From positions 1 to 64,000 of the forward strand of contig PAKP01000037.1 of NCBI GenBank assembly GCA_002706985.1: a DNA stretch of 64,000 nt, read 5' to 3'. The position numbers and the translations under genes were made by a program. Numbering within the stretch: the first letter of the stretch is position 1; each line of letters opens with the position of its first letter. Origin of the DNA: Sneathiella sp. (lineage in GTDB: Bacteria; Pseudomonadota; Alphaproteobacteria; Sneathiellales; Sneathiellaceae). The notes under the pieces were generated by a model. That model worked only from the letters and a program-made list of their open reading frames with translations, searched no databases and was not told the origin of the DNA. Shown in pieces: positions 37,107 to 47,092 of this stretch.

Positions 37107-37598
37107 ATGCCGCAACTTAATATTGCAGATTTTCCGCCGCAGCTAATATGGCTCGCAATCACATTTGTCATCTTGTATTTCCTGATGGCAAAGGTGGCGA
37201 TACCCGGCATTTCAGATGTTCTGGAAAGCCGGCAGAATCGTATTACGTCGGATCTGGAAGAAGCAAAACGGCTGAGTGAAGACGCGGACAAGGCGAAAGC
37301 CGACTATGAGGAAGCTCTCTCTCAGGCCCGCTCCAAAGCCCATGGCATCGTTTCCGAGCTAAAGGCTTCCATGGCCAAGGAACAGGAAGCCAGCAAGGCA
37401 GAGCTGGATGCGGAATTGGCCAAGAAAGCCAAAGCTGCCGAGGCAAGCATCCGACAAGCTAAAGAAACAGCGCTTAGCCATGTCCGTGAAATCGCGGCCG
37501 ATACCGCTAAGTCCGCTGTAACCAAGCTTGTTGCTCTTGATGTTTCCGACAAGGATGTCGAGACAGCTGTTGCCGCAAGCATGAAGGGAGACGCCTGA
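37107..37598 (+). CDS. F0F1 ATP synthase subunit b'
   Basis: A 163-residue peripheral stalk subunit with one N-terminal membrane helix ('LIWLAITFVILYFLMAKVAI') and a long charged coiled coil. Two different b-type genes side by side, as here, are typical of photosynthetic and other alphaproteobacteria and give a b/b' heterodimer. The following b gene overlaps it by one base (TGATG). Confidence 0.93.
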   Translation: MPQLNIADFPPQLIWLAITFVILYFLMAKVAIPGISDVLESRQNRITSDLEEAKRLSEDADKAKADYEEALSQARSKAHGIVSELKASMAKEQEASKAELDAELAKKAKAAEASIRQAKETALSHVREIAADTAKSAVTKLVALDVSDKDVETAVAASMKGDA

Positions 37599-38083
37599 TG
37601 CTACAAGATCCCACATTCTGGGTCGCTATCGCGTTTCTTGGCTTTATTGCCCTCCTTGTCTACTTCAAGGTACCGCCGCTGGTTGCTAAGCAGCTGGATG
37701 CGCGTGCCGACAAGATTCGGAGCGAGTTGGAAGAAGCAAAGAAACTGCGCGAGGATGCGCAGGCTCTTTTTGCAGATTATCAGCGGCGACAGCATGATGC
37801 CATGCAGACAGCGGAAGATATCGTTGCCAGAGCCAAGGAAGATGCGGAAATTCTGCGGAAGGAAAGCATCAAGGAGCTTGAGGCTAACCTTGCGCGCCGT
37901 CAGGAACTGGCCGAAATCAAGATTCGACAGGCCGAAGAAAAAGCCGTTGCCGAGGTTCAGGGGATTGCCGTTGATGTCGCAATCGCAGCGGCAGCCAGGC
38001 TGATGCAGGATGGCCTCAAGGGCGATAAGGCTGATGCCCTTATTGATCAATCCATCTCCGGACTTGAAAAACAGCTCAATTAG
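37598..38083 (+). CDS. atpF: F0F1 ATP synthase subunit b
   Basis: A 161-residue partner of b', with a single N-terminal helix ('FWVAIAFLGFIALLVYFKVP') and a coiled coil rich in Glu, Lys and Arg. Together they hold the F1 head against rotation. The F1 genes (atpHAGDC) are not beside it, as usual in Alphaproteobacteria. An intrinsic terminator follows immediately, so the operon ends here. Confidence 0.95.
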   Translation: MLQDPTFWVAIAFLGFIALLVYFKVPPLVAKQLDARADKIRSELEEAKKLREDAQALFADYQRRQHDAMQTAEDIVARAKEDAEILRKESIKELEANLARRQELAEIKIRQAEEKAVAEVQGIAVDVAIAAAARLMQDGLKGDKADALIDQSISGLEKQLN

Positions 38084-38106
38084 CTGAAAAGAAACTCAAC
38101 AATCAA

Positions 38107-38135
38107 AGCCTCGTAGCTTCTACGGGGCTTTTTTT
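38107..38135 (+). terminator. Intrinsic terminator of the atp F0 operon
   Basis: A ten-base-pair stem (AGCCTCGTAG / CTACGGGGCT, one T-G wobble) with a three-base loop is followed by a run of seven T bases, 23 bp after the atpF stop. It is a textbook rho-independent terminator. Confidence 0.93.
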
Positions 38136-38165
38136 GTGCCCGAACTCCTTTACCACCGTCACAAG

Positions 38166-38194
38166 AAAAAAGCCCCGCCTTTTAAGGCGAGGCT
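38166..38194 (-). terminator. Intrinsic terminator of the gcv operon
   Basis: On the minus strand, AGCCTCGCCTT pairs with AAGGCGGGGCT (one wobble) and is followed by six T bases, 26 bp after the gcvPB stop. Its flanks (AGCCTCG and GGGGCTTTTTT) match those of the convergent atp terminator. Confidence 0.93.
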
Positions 38195-38220
38195 GTAGTA
38201 TGCAGCAAACGAAGGGAGGC

Positions 38221-39804
38221 TTAGGATGCTGCAGAAAGGGCTGTGCCTTCTTTGTCGGAATTTTCCGGTGCCGTCCAGCGCAATACAGGGTTTCGGGCGG
38301 CACCGGTTTCATCAAGCCGTCGCCGAGGGGCAAAATGCGGTGCGGTAAGAAAATCATCTGCTTCTCCCGCTTTAGCTTTTTCAAGCAGATGACTCATGGC
38401 GCCAATAAACAGATCGAGCGTCTGGCGCGATTCGCTTTCCGTCGGCTCAATCAGCATCGCTCCATGAACGACAAGCGGAAAATACATGGTCATCGGATGG
38501 TAGCCTTCGTCGATCATCGCCTTTGCGAGATCCAGCGTGGTGACACCTGTTCCTTTAAGGGTGCTGTCATCGAACAAGGCTTCATGCATACAAATCCCGG
38601 GGAACGGGGAGTGTAGCTTGTCCTGTAGCCCTACCCTGACATAGTTGGCATTCAGAACTGCATCTTCAGCAATTTGCCTCAGGCCGTCTGCACCGTGGCT
38701 CTGCATATAGGCGAGTGCCCGGATAAACATGCCCATCTGACCGTGGAATCCCTTCATTCGGCCAAAGCTTTGCTGCGCAGCGCCTTCCGTCTGTTCAACC
38801 AGATCAAAGCCTTCCTTGCCACGGGTAACGAAGGGAACCGGCGCAAATGGCGCGAGCGCGTCAGACAAGACAACAGGACCTGAACCCGGCCCACCGCCAC
38901 CGTGCGGTGTCGAAAAGGTTTTGTGCAGGTTGATATGCATGGCATCGACGCCAAGGTCACCCGGACGCACCCGCCCCAGAATGGCGTTAAGGTTTGCTCC
39001 GTCACAATAGAAATAGCCTCCGGCCTCGTGAACCAGATCGGCAATCTTCTTCACGTCCGTCTCAAACAGGCCGCAGGTATTCGGATTTGTCAGCATCACC
39101 CCGGCAACATCGGGGCCAAGTTTGGCGGCAAAGGCATCGAGATCCATCCGTCCGTCTTTTCGTGCTGGAACCGCTTCTACCTTATAACCACACAGGGCGG
39201 CAGTGGCAGGATTGGTTCCATGCGCCGACTCCGGCACGAGAATACGCGTACGTGCCTCTCCTCTCGCTTCATGGGCAGCACGAATGGCCATAACGCCGCA
39301 AAGCTCTCCATGAGCGCCTGCGGCAGGAGACATGGCAACTGCCGGCATTCCTGTGATCGTTTTCAGCCAGTGAGCAAGGCTGTCAATAATTTCCAGCGCG
39401 CCCTGTACCGTGCTGGTCGGCTGCATGGGGTGAAGATCCCCGAGGCCCACAAGCCGGGCAACCTTTTCGTTGATCCGCGGGTTGTGTTTCATAGTGCAGG
39501 ATCCAAGCGGGTAAAAGCCTGAATCAATGGCATAGTTCTGTCGGCTTAACCGCACAAAATGCCGAAGCACCTGCGGCTCCGAGAGATCGGGCATTCCGAT
39601 CGGATCCTTGCGATCCAATCCGCCAAGTCGGCTTTTGACGGTTTCCGGCTCCGCCATATCCACGCCGATGCGTCCGGGCACCCCCTGTTCGAAGATAAGA
39701 GGGGATTCAAGCTCTAAACCCTTGTTGCCAGTAAATGTCTCCATTTGCGGATCCGTGCTGTCAACAGCTGCGGGCTGGGTCGGGCGACCTTTATTATTCA
39801 GCAT
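38221..39804 (-). CDS. gcvPB: Glycine dehydrogenase (decarboxylating) subunit 2
   Basis: The PLP-bearing subunit of the two-part P-protein of the glycine cleavage system. The PLP Lys is in 'DAMHINLHKTFSTPHGGGGP', and 'YCDGANLNAILGRVRPGDLG' and 'MSPAAGAHGELCGVMAI' are conserved. Its 527 residues match the split type. The start overlaps the gcvPA stop by one base. Together with GcvT and GcvH it converts glycine to CO2, ammonia and methylene-THF. It is last in the gcv operon, just before the terminator. Confidence 0.95.
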   Translation of the reverse strand: MLNNKGRPTQPAAVDSTDPQMETFTGNKGLELESPLIFEQGVPGRIGVDMAEPETVKSRLGGLDRKDPIGMPDLSEPQVLRHFVRLSRQNYAIDSGFYPLGSCTMKHNPRINEKVARLVGLGDLHPMQPTSTVQGALEIIDSLAHWLKTITGMPAVAMSPAAGAHGELCGVMAIRAAHEARGEARTRILVPESAHGTNPATAALCGYKVEAVPARKDGRMDLDAFAAKLGPDVAGVMLTNPNTCGLFETDVKKIADLVHEAGGYFYCDGANLNAILGRVRPGDLGVDAMHINLHKTFSTPHGGGGPGSGPVVLSDALAPFAPVPFVTRGKEGFDLVEQTEGAAQQSFGRMKGFHGQMGMFIRALAYMQSHGADGLRQIAEDAVLNANYVRVGLQDKLHSPFPGICMHEALFDDSTLKGTGVTTLDLAKAMIDEGYHPMTMYFPLVVHGAMLIEPTESESRQTLDLFIGAMSHLLEKAKAGEADDFLTAPHFAPRRRLDETGAARNPVLRWTAPENSDKEGTALSAAS

Positions 39805-41147
39805 CAGAGCACCTCCTTCAACGCCGCGACAAATTGGTCCATATCCGAGAGGGAGCAGGTTTCCGTTGCAGCTACAAGCAGCAGGTCAGACATATCTGGA
39901 TTATCCGGGATCAGGCGAGAAACCGGCACACCGCCCAATATGTCTTTTGCCGCCAGTTTCTCCACAATAGATGACGCATCGCCGGAAAGCCGGACTGTGA
40001 ATTCATTAAAGAAAGTGTCATTGACGATTTCAATGCCGTCTATCGCCTCAAGCTTTTCTGCCAGCGTGACAGCCTGAGAATGATTAAGCTTTGCCAGCTT
40101 CGCAAATCCAGTCTCGCCCAAAAGGCTCATATGTATTGTAAAGGTCAAGGAGCAGAGCCCCGCATTTGTACAAATATTGCTAGTCGCTTTTTCGCGCCTG
40201 ATATGCTGCTCCCGTGTGGAAAGCGTGAGGACAAAACCACGCTTGCCATCCTGATCGACGGTCTGCCCGCAAAGCCGCCCCGGCATCTGGCGAACAAATT
40301 TCTGACGTGTGGCGAGTAAGCCGACATAGGGGCCGCCGAATGATAGCGGCACCCCGATGGACTGGCCTTCTCCCGCAACGATATCCGCCCCCATGTCGCC
40401 CGGCGGGATGATCGCGCCAAGCGAGACGACTTCATTGACAACAACAATCAGAAGGGCACCGGCTTCATGGCATTTATCGGCAAGCGCCGTAAAATCCTGG
40501 ACGCGGCCAAAGAAATCAGGATTCTGAACAACGACACAAGCTATGTCTGACCCGATATGTTCATCAAAATCCTCGTTGCCTTCCAATACAGGAGGGAGGT
40601 TTTTTGTCTCGAATTCTGTAAATTGCAGGGTCGTCCGCGTCACATCCCGATAATGGGGGTGCAAATTACCCGAAACAACTGCCTTCTTGCGACGGGTTAC
40701 CCGGCACGCCATCAAGACCGCTTCCGCGCAGGAGGTTGCGCCATCATACATTGACGCGTTTGCGACCTCCATCCCGGTTATCATCGCCACCTGGGTCTGG
40801 AACTCAAACAGTGCCTGTAGCGTACCCTGACTGATTTCCGGCTGGTACGGCGTATATGACGTCAGAAACTCGGATCGCTGGATTATATGATCGGCAACCG
40901 AGGGGACATGATGCTGATATGCACCGGCTCCCAAAAAACAGGGTGTCATATATGGAGAAAGGTTCTTCGCAGCAAGAGTGCGAAAATTCCTTTCAACCGT
41001 CATTTCGCTCTCATGCAACGGCAGGTCAAGCAAGCCGTCAAGCCGCGCCTCTTGCGGAATATCCGCGAAGAGGTCATCAACGGACGAGACGCCAATCTTT
41101 ACCAGCATTTCTTGCCGCTCTTCCGCGGTATGGGGCATATATCTCAT
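39804..41147 (-). CDS. gcvPA: Glycine dehydrogenase (decarboxylating) subunit 1
   Basis: The 447-residue N-terminal half of the P-protein. '[19 protein letters not shown]' and '[20 protein letters not shown]' are signature regions, with '[19 protein letters not shown]' following. The start overlaps the gcvH stop by four bases (ATGA), consistent with a coupled operon. Split P-proteins are found in many bacteria, whereas E. coli has a fused one. Confidence 0.95.
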   Translation of the reverse strand: MRYMPHTAEERQEMLVKIGVSSVDDLFADIPQEARLDGLLDLPLHESEMTVERNFRTLAAKNLSPYMTPCFLGAGAYQHHVPSVADHIIQRSEFLTSYTPYQPEISQGTLQALFEFQTQVAMITGMEVANASMYDGATSCAEAVLMACRVTRRKKAVVSGNLHPHYRDVTRTTLQFTEFETKNLPPVLEGNEDFDEHIGSDIACVVVQNPDFFGRVQDFTALADKCHEAGALLIVVVNEVVSLGAIIPPGDMGADIVAGEGQSIGVPLSFGGPYVGLLATRQKFVRQMPGRLCGQTVDQDGKRGFVLTLSTREQHIRREKATSNICTNAGLCSLTFTIHMSLLGETGFAKLAKLNHSQAVTLAEKLEAIDGIEIVNDTFFNEFTVRLSGDASSIVEKLAAKDILGGVPVSRLIPDNPDMSDLLLVAATETCSLSDMDQFVAALKEVL

Positions 41148-41521
41148 TCGTCGAGACCCTCGACGTAGCTCTTGTAGGTCTCTTCATCCATCAGGTCATC
41201 AATCTCGGTACTGTCCGTTACCTTGACTTTTGCGAACCAGCCCCCCTCCAGAGGAGCCTCGTTGACCAGTGTCGGCGATCCATCCAGGTCTTCATTTACC
41301 TCGATCACCTCACCGCTGACAGGAGAGTAGACTTCTGATGCGGCCTTGACGCTCTCGACTACGGCAAGTTCGTCACCTTTCGAAATATCCGAGCCTACTT
41401 CCGGAACTTCCACATAGACCACGTCTCCCAGCTGTCCCTGGGCATAATCACTGATGCCGATCGTTGCCACATCGTCCTCCAACAGTACCCATTCGTGATC
41501 TTCCGTATACCTGTATGACAT
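41144..41521 (-). CDS. gcvH: Glycine cleavage system H protein
   Basis: The lipoyl carrier of the glycine cleavage system, 125 residues. The lipoylated Lys is residue 59, in [18 protein letters not shown]. '[20 protein letters not shown]' is the typical N-terminus. It shuttles the aminomethyl group between GcvP, GcvT and Lpd. It lies 20 bp downstream of gcvT. Confidence 0.96.
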   Translation of the reverse strand: MSYRYTEDHEWVLLEDDVATIGISDYAQGQLGDVVYVEVPEVGSDISKGDELAVVESVKAASEVYSPVSGEVIEVNEDLDGSPTLVNEAPLEGGWFAKVKVTDSTEIDDLMDEETYKSYVEGLDE

Positions 41522-41541
41522 TCATTAACTCCGTTAGAAAA

Positions 41542-42651
41542 TTAACCTCGATAATAACGCTGCTCGACAAAAGGCATTTTTACGACGGTCGCAGCGCGCG
41601 CTTTCCCTCTGACAAGCAAATTGATTTTCGTACCCACCCCTGAGAATGCAAGGGGGACATACCCCATAGCAATAGGAGCCTCCAGACAGGGAGAGTAACC
41701 ACCGGACGTTACTTCGCCAATCACATTACCGTCTTCGTCCGCAATTTCCGTATGTTCCCGCGCCGGCGCCCGTCCTTCTGGGAGGATGCCTACCCTTTTC
41801 ATAGCCGGTTTATTAGCGATTTCAGCCTGAATAACATCAGCACCAGGGAAGCCCCCCTCCTCGCGTCGACGCTTGCTAATCGCCCAGAGCAGTCCGGCAG
41901 AAATTGGCGTGGTCTGTTCATTCAGATCATGTCCATACAGGCATAGGCCTGCTTCAAGACGCAACGAATCGCGCGCGCCAAGCCCGATCGGAGCGACTTC
42001 ATCCTCCGCCAGCAATTTCCGGCAAAAGGCAACGGCATGTTCATTCGGAATGGAAATTTCATAGCCGTCTTCACCGGTATAACCGGAACGCGTCACAAAA
42101 CAGGGAACGCCATCCAGAGACACTTCCCGAAAGGTCATGAATGGCATTTTCGTCACGTCATCCGCATACCGTGCAAGTACAGTGGCAGCTTTGGGCCCCT
42201 GCAAGGCGACAAGCGCCCTGTCGGCAAGCTCCCGGACTTCCGCCTTGCCAGCAAGCCCCTTTTCAAGCAAGGCAATATCCTGCTCCTTGCAGGCGGCATT
42301 GACGACGACGAAAAGGTCCTTTTCCCGGCGCGTCACGATCAAATCGTCCAAGATGCCGCCTTCATTATTGGTGAGGAAGCTATAGCGCATTTCACTGGGT
42401 GCCAGCGCCTGGATATCTCCGGGGATCAATTCTTCAATCGCGGAAGCAGGATCATCCCCCGATATAACGACCTGCCCCATATGAGAGACATCGAACAATC
42501 CTGCAGAATCGCGGGTTTGCAAATGTTCTTTAAGGATTCCCGCCGGATACTGGACAGGCATATCATAACCCGCGAACGGCACCATCTTTGCGCCCAATTC
42601 GACATGCAGATCATGAAGGATAGTTTTTTTTGTGGTAGATGCTTCACTCAT
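41542..42651 (-). CDS. gcvT: Aminomethyltransferase (T protein)
   Basis: The THF-dependent T-protein, 369 residues, that forms methylene-THF and ammonia. 'PVQYPAGILKEHLQTRDSAGLFDVSHMGQ' region motifs and 'RSGYTGEDGYEIS' identify it, and 'LGARDSLRLEAGLCLYGHDL' carries the catalytic Asp region. It is the first gene of the operon and lies immediately downstream of a tandem glycine riboswitch. Confidence 0.96.
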   Translation of the reverse strand: MSEASTTKKTILHDLHVELGAKMVPFAGYDMPVQYPAGILKEHLQTRDSAGLFDVSHMGQVVISGDDPASAIEELIPGDIQALAPSEMRYSFLTNNEGGILDDLIVTRREKDLFVVVNAACKEQDIALLEKGLAGKAEVRELADRALVALQGPKAATVLARYADDVTKMPFMTFREVSLDGVPCFVTRSGYTGEDGYEISIPNEHAVAFCRKLLAEDEVAPIGLGARDSLRLEAGLCLYGHDLNEQTTPISAGLLWAISKRRREEGGFPGADVIQAEIANKPAMKRVGILPEGRAPAREHTEIADEDGNVIGEVTSGGYSPCLEAPIAMGYVPLAFSGVGTKINLLVRGKARAATVVKMPFVEQRYYRG

Positions 42652-42704
42652 ACGTCAATCCCGGTTTCAGACAAAAGGCTATGTCCCAACGCTAGCTCTG
42701 CTGG

Positions 42705-42905
42705 AACCTACCCCCTCTGTCTTATAACCTGAGAGATTTGACGATTATGGATGCCGCAATGATGGCAACCATCTCGCTTACCCCTTCGGTGAAATCACAA
42801 CCGTGATTTGCTTTCCAGAGTTTCATCCCCCTGCGGTCCGTTTGCCTGAGAGTTTCCGGGGTGGTTGCTCCTTCGGCGATGGTTTAGACGCCCATCTCTC
42901 CCGCG
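42705..42905 (-). promoter_or_regulatory. Tandem glycine riboswitch
   Basis: On the minus strand two glycine aptamers occur in series before gcvT. Aptamer 1 starts with GGGAGAGA, contains GCCGAAGGAGCAA and AACTCTCAGGCAAA, and ends near GACCGCAGGGGGATG. Aptamer 2 contains CACCGAAGGGGTAAGC and AATCTCTCAGGTTATAAGAC, and ends near AGACAGAGGGGG, about 55 bases from the start codon. Glycine binding normally turns the gcv operon on. Confidence 0.92.
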
Positions 42906-42980
42906 GGGATCGACTGAATATGTAAGAATAATAAGAATGATTTCGCTTTAGTCAAACAAGTAATGTTCTTTTGCTGACCT

Positions 42981-43547
42981 TCAGCTTTGAAGCTCCAATT
43001 GCTCTCTGGTTAATTGAAACCCGATGATGATGACATAATCACCGCCGGTTTTTAGGCCCGTCAACGGGATACGCTGCTGCAGTTCTTCCTGAACGGTCGC
43101 GCGCCGTCGCCCCTCCTCGACTTCCAGAGGGCTGTAGAAAACCTCCTTGGCGATGATTTCCCCCGACCGCTCGGCAATTGCCACAAAGAACGGAAATTCC
43201 TCTGTCTGGCTCTCTGCGGCCGGGCCTTTGGTCGCGCCGATGCGCAGGATCAGTTCGACCACAACCGCTGTATCGTCATCCACATACTGACATTGCCCGC
43301 TAAACGGTACGATGATTCCCTCAAAACGAACATCGACAAGATCCCGTCCTTCTCCCTCCCGGAACAGGGTGATCGTTTCTGCGCCGGGCAGGACTTCCAC
43401 TCTTGGACACGGCAGAGGTGGCTTAGACGATCCGAAAATATTGAAGATATCGGTATCGACGCTTCCGCTACAGGCCGACACCAAAAACAACGGGACTCCC
43501 AACACAACCATGCGGGAAAGTTTATATAAAAATTTAAGCAAGGTCAT
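42981..43547 (-). CDS. Conserved hypothetical lipoprotein
   Basis: A 188-residue protein with a lipoprotein signal: hydrophobic 'MVVLGVPLFLVSAC', with the lipobox Cys at residue 26. No further membrane segment is present. The mature part contains two Cys (in 'LPCPRVEVLPG' and 'GQCQYVDDDTAVVV') that could form a disulfide, followed by beta-rich sequence. I recognise it as the type of small lipoprotein conserved in Rhodospirillales, but know no function. It is divergent from ispH. Confidence 0.65.
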   Translation of the reverse strand: MTLLKFLYKLSRMVVLGVPLFLVSACSGSVDTDIFNIFGSSKPPLPCPRVEVLPGAETITLFREGEGRDLVDVRFEGIIVPFSGQCQYVDDDTAVVVELILRIGATKGPAAESQTEEFPFFVAIAERSGEIIAKEVFYSPLEVEEGRRRATVQEELQQRIPLTGLKTGGDYVIIIGFQLTREQLELQS

Positions 43548-43764
43548 AGGGTCCCGACGAGTTTAAATTACTAATTTTTACCAACATATAAAGGAATTGC
43601 CGCACCATTATGGCCATTGCCATTTCAATTTACCTCGCCTTGTTATGGCATTACACTTGAAACTGTTGTATGAGTCCGGCAAATCTAGAACGGACTGACG
43701 CAATAAGCAAGTTTTCACCGGGACATCATTTTAATTGTCAAACATGACCCGGAACGGAAAGAGC

Positions 43765-44724
43765 ATGAACATAGAAAAACGCACATTATTACTCGCAGCA
43801 CCACGTGGATTCTGCGCCGGCGTAGACCGTGCAATACAGATTGTAGAACGGGCACTGGAGAAATATGGCGCGCCGGTCTATGTCCGCCACGAAATCGTGC
43901 ACAACCGCTTTGTTGTTGAAAATCTCGAGAAAAAAGGCGCCGTCTTTGTCGACGAGCTCAAGGATATTCCAAAAGGTGTGCCGGTTATATTCTCGGCGCA
44001 TGGCGTCGCAAAATCCGTACCAGCAGAGGCTGAAAACCGGAAAATGTTCTACATTGATGCCACATGTCCACTTGTCAGCAAGGTGCATCGGGAAGCCGAG
44101 CGTCATGAGCGCGACGATAAGGAAATAATCCTTATCGGGCATCGTGGACATCCGGAGGTAATCGGGACCATGGGGCAGCTCGCCGAGGGGAAAATTACCT
44201 TAGTGGAAACGGCGGACGAAGCGCGAGCGTTTGTTCCCAAGCAGGTCGGCAAGGGCCTTGCTTATCTCACACAAACGACATTGTCCGTAGATGAGACTCG
44301 GGAAATTGTCAGCATCCTGAAAGAACGCTTTCCGGCCATCGAAAGCCCCAAGAAAGAAGATATTTGCTATGCGACAACAAACCGGCAGGCAGCGGTAAAA
44401 ATTCTGGCTGAGCGCTGCGAGGGTCTTCTGGTGATAGGCGCCCCGAACTCATCCAACTCCATGCGACTGGTAGAGGTTGCCGAAAAATCTGGCTGCGCCG
44501 AGGTTGCCATGGTCCAGCGCGCCTCCGATATTCCGTGGGAACGATTTAGCAATATCGGCACAATCGGCATTACGGCCGGGGCATCTGCCCCCGAAACCCT
44601 CGTGGAGGAAGTTGTCGATGCTTTCTCCCGGCGGTATGAAGTGTCCGTGGAAGAAATCGTAACCAATCAGGAACAGGTGGTTTTCAAGATGCCGAAGATT
44701 CTGGAACACGAAGGTGCTGCCTGA
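43765..44724 (+). CDS. ispH: 4-hydroxy-3-methylbut-2-enyl diphosphate reductase
   Basis: The last MEP-pathway enzyme, a [4Fe-4S] reductase producing IPP and DMAPP. The three cluster cysteines are in [11 protein letters not shown] (Cys17), '[19 protein letters not shown]' and '[14 protein letters not shown]'. I choose the ATG at 43765, with GGAAAG upstream and the usual N-terminus ([17 protein letters not shown]); upstream TTG and ATG codons add 10 residues without similarity. thrB starts 3 bp after its stop. Confidence 0.95.
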   Translation: MNIEKRTLLLAAPRGFCAGVDRAIQIVERALEKYGAPVYVRHEIVHNRFVVENLEKKGAVFVDELKDIPKGVPVIFSAHGVAKSVPAEAENRKMFYIDATCPLVSKVHREAERHERDDKEIILIGHRGHPEVIGTMGQLAEGKITLVETADEARAFVPKQVGKGLAYLTQTTLSVDETREIVSILKERFPAIESPKKEDICYATTNRQAAVKILAERCEGLLVIGAPNSSNSMRLVEVAEKSGCAEVAMVQRASDIPWERFSNIGTIGITAGASAPETLVEEVVDAFSRRYEVSVEEIVTNQEQVVFKMPKILEHEGAA

Positions 44725-44727
44725 TTC

Positions 44728-45693
44728 ATGGCCGTTTACACTGAAATTTCAGATGAAGAGCTGGACGGCCTGCTCGGTCAGTATGATCTGGGACAGGCAC
44801 TTTCCTGCAAAGGTATCGCGGAAGGCGTAGAAAACTCCAATTTTTTGCTCCATACGGAGGCTGGATATTTCATCCTCACTCTTTATGAAAAACGCGTGCA
44901 TGCGGAGGATCTGCCGTTCTTTCTTGGCCTGATGGAGCATCTAGCGGCGGGTGGATTTACATCGCCTCGCCCGATACCGGCAAAGGATGGCCGGAACCTC
45001 AAGGAAGTTGCGGGGCGTCCGGCCGCGATCATTGAATTCCTAGATGGCCGGTCCGTTCAGCGGATCACGCCCCAGCATTGTGCATTGCTGGGGCAGACCC
45101 TGGCGCAACTGCATACCATTGGCAGCGACTTCAAACTCCAGCGGACAAATACCCTCTCTGTGTCAAACTGGCGGCCGCTTTATACGGCTTGCCGGGATAG
45201 CGATCATGGAAACATGCCCGATGATCTTTTACCAGAGATCGAGGCGGAGATTGGCTATCTTGAGGCTCACTGGCCGTCGGGTCTGCCAAGCGGCGTCATT
45301 CATGCGGATCTCTTTCCGGACAATATCTTTTTTCTGAACGACCGGGTAAGCGGTGTTATCGACTATTATTTTGCCTGTAACGATTTTTTCGCATATGACC
45401 TAGCGATCTGCCTGAATGCCTGGTGCTTTGAAAATGACGATAGTTTTAATATTACCAAGGCGCGGAAGTTATTGAACGGCTATCGGGAAGTCCGCAATTT
45501 CTCCCAGCAGGAACTTGATTTCCTGCCACTTCTTTGTCGGGGTGCTGCCGTACGGTTTTTACTCACCCGACTGTTTGACTGGCTCAATCAGGTTGAAGGG
45601 GCGCTGGTTAAACCGAAAGACCCCCATGAATATTTAAAAAAGCTTCAATTTCATCAGGCCGTAATATCCGTCGCCGCGTACGGCCTGGAATGA
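44728..45693 (+). CDS. thrB: Homoserine kinase (APH-fold type)
   Basis: A 321-residue aminoglycoside-phosphotransferase-fold homoserine kinase, the form found in alphaproteobacteria, supplying O-phosphohomoserine to ThrC. The catalytic loop 'GVIHADLFPDNIFFLND' (HxDxxxxN) and 'GVIDYYFACNDFFAYDLAI' (metal Asp) are clear. The order ispH-thrB is widely conserved in the class. threonine synthase (thrC) lies 6 kb downstream. Confidence 0.94.
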   Translation: MAVYTEISDEELDGLLGQYDLGQALSCKGIAEGVENSNFLLHTEAGYFILTLYEKRVHAEDLPFFLGLMEHLAAGGFTSPRPIPAKDGRNLKEVAGRPAAIIEFLDGRSVQRITPQHCALLGQTLAQLHTIGSDFKLQRTNTLSVSNWRPLYTACRDSDHGNMPDDLLPEIEAEIGYLEAHWPSGLPSGVIHADLFPDNIFFLNDRVSGVIDYYFACNDFFAYDLAICLNAWCFENDDSFNITKARKLLNGYREVRNFSQQELDFLPLLCRGAAVRFLLTRLFDWLNQVEGALVKPKDPHEYLKKLQFHQAVISVAAYGLE

Positions 45694-45710
45694 CTAAAGA
45701 CGGAATCACA

Positions 45711-46439
45711 TCAGTCGAAAAGTGAATCGATCTCATCCTGAGAAATTTCATGTCCTTCCGGCTGCGGGCCACTTAATTCCACATCCTCATCAAACTGTGG
45801 CTTAAACTCCTCTACCTCCAGCTCTTGCAGCTCGTCTTCCCCACCGAGAATATCAATCATCTTGGTAATGCGCTCATCAACAAAGCCGAGCGTGGCAACG
45901 ACCTTTGAAATACGCTGGCCGGTCACGTCCTGAAAGTTACAGGCTTCGTATATTTTCATAACAGCCTTGCCTATCGCTTCAAGACTCTCCATTTCTTCCG
46001 GTGAACTCGCATGCAATTCAAGACTCTCGCTTTTATCTTCAATCGTTTCGACAGCTTCCAGGATTGTATTCGTGGCTGTTTCCGTATCGCCAACAACCGC
46101 GTCAAGCTGATCGGTGACAGAGCCAAGCTTCTGACCGCTTCTCGATGAACTCAAGGAAGCTATTTCACGCCGGGTTTCAAGGATGACGTCAGACAGTTCC
46201 TGCAACTCACTTCGGAGCACCTCCAGCTCGGCGGAAGCTTTCGCTTCCTGAGCTTCCTCTGCGATAACCTCAATCGGATCGGCTTCGCCAAGCATTGCCT
46301 TGATATCGCCCAGCGCACTCATAAGATTTTGGTACTGTTCCCCGTTTATACCATCCGAAGCAGGATCGTGAGCCATGGGAATGGTCGAACCAAATTGTTT
46401 TATTTCCGCCGAGAATAGCTTTTTCTGCATCTTGCTCAC
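45711..46439 (-). CDS. cheZ: CheY-P phosphatase CheZ
   Basis: A 242-residue mostly helical protein. The catalytic region reads 'EACNFQDVTGQRISKVVATL', where QDVTGQ matches the CheZ active-site QDLTGQ with its catalytic Gln. The C-terminus SQDEIDSLFD is the CheY-binding tail. The start is GTG, 5 bases after GAGG. CheZ dephosphorylates CheY-P in chemotaxis. No other chemotaxis gene is in the window, so it stands apart from its pathway. Confidence 0.85.
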   Translation of the reverse strand: MSKMQKKLFSAEIKQFGSTIPMAHDPASDGINGEQYQNLMSALGDIKAMLGEADPIEVIAEEAQEAKASAELEVLRSELQELSDVILETRREIASLSSSRSGQKLGSVTDQLDAVVGDTETATNTILEAVETIEDKSESLELHASSPEEMESLEAIGKAVMKIYEACNFQDVTGQRISKVVATLGFVDERITKMIDILGGEDELQELEVEEFKPQFDEDVELSGPQPEGHEISQDEIDSLFD

Positions 46440-46620
46440 TTAAACCTCTTCATTCGAAACGGGTATAGATTTCCGTTCATGCCCGGTAAATTTGACGGCA
46501 AGGCGCTAATTTTCGGTTAAAATCGTTCCTTTTTCTAAAATTGCTCCGCTGAGGCAATCATGCTAATTAGCCGACCTAGGCAGAGGTGTTCGTTTGGTAA
46601 ATCTATTCAGGAGTATGATT

Positions 46621-47064
46621 TTGGCGGAGAAAATAGTTGTGATTTACACGGATGGCGCCTGTTCCGGAAATCCCGGTCCCGGCGGCTGGGGCGCGCTCTT
46701 GCAATATAATGGAAAAACAAAAGAACTCTTTGGTGGAGATGCGGAAACCACCAATAATCGCATGGAACTTACCGCCGCGATCGAAGCAATTAATTCGCTG
46801 AAACGCAGCACCATCGCCGAACTGCATACGGACAGCACTTACGTCAAGGATGGCATCACCAAATGGATGGCCAACTGGAAAAGAAACGGTTGGAAAACGG
46901 CAGCAAAAAAGCCGGTAAAGAATAAGGATCTCTGGCTGGCGCTCGACGACGCCATATCAAAACATCAGATTCGCTGGAAATGGGTCAAGGGCCATGCCGG
47001 TGACCCCGGAAATGAAAAAGCCGACGAACTTGCCAACGCCGGCATGGAAAAATTCAAGAAGTAG
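46621..47064 (+). CDS. rnhA: Ribonuclease HI
   Basis: This degrades the RNA of RNA-DNA hybrids. The four catalytic carboxylates lie in [15 protein letters not shown] (Asp), '[14 protein letters not shown]' (Glu), '[11 protein letters not shown]' (Asp) and '[16 protein letters not shown]' (Asp). The best start is the TTG at 46621, 7 bases after AGGAG, giving [12 protein letters not shown]; upstream in-frame codons would lack a ribosome site or lie too close to it. Confidence 0.95.
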   Translation: MAEKIVVIYTDGACSGNPGPGGWGALLQYNGKTKELFGGDAETTNNRMELTAAIEAINSLKRSTIAELHTDSTYVKDGITKWMANWKRNGWKTAAKKPVKNKDLWLALDDAISKHQIRWKWVKGHAGDPGNEKADELANAGMEKFKK

Positions 47065-47092
47065 TCCGCGAGATCAACTCAAGCGGTTAACG

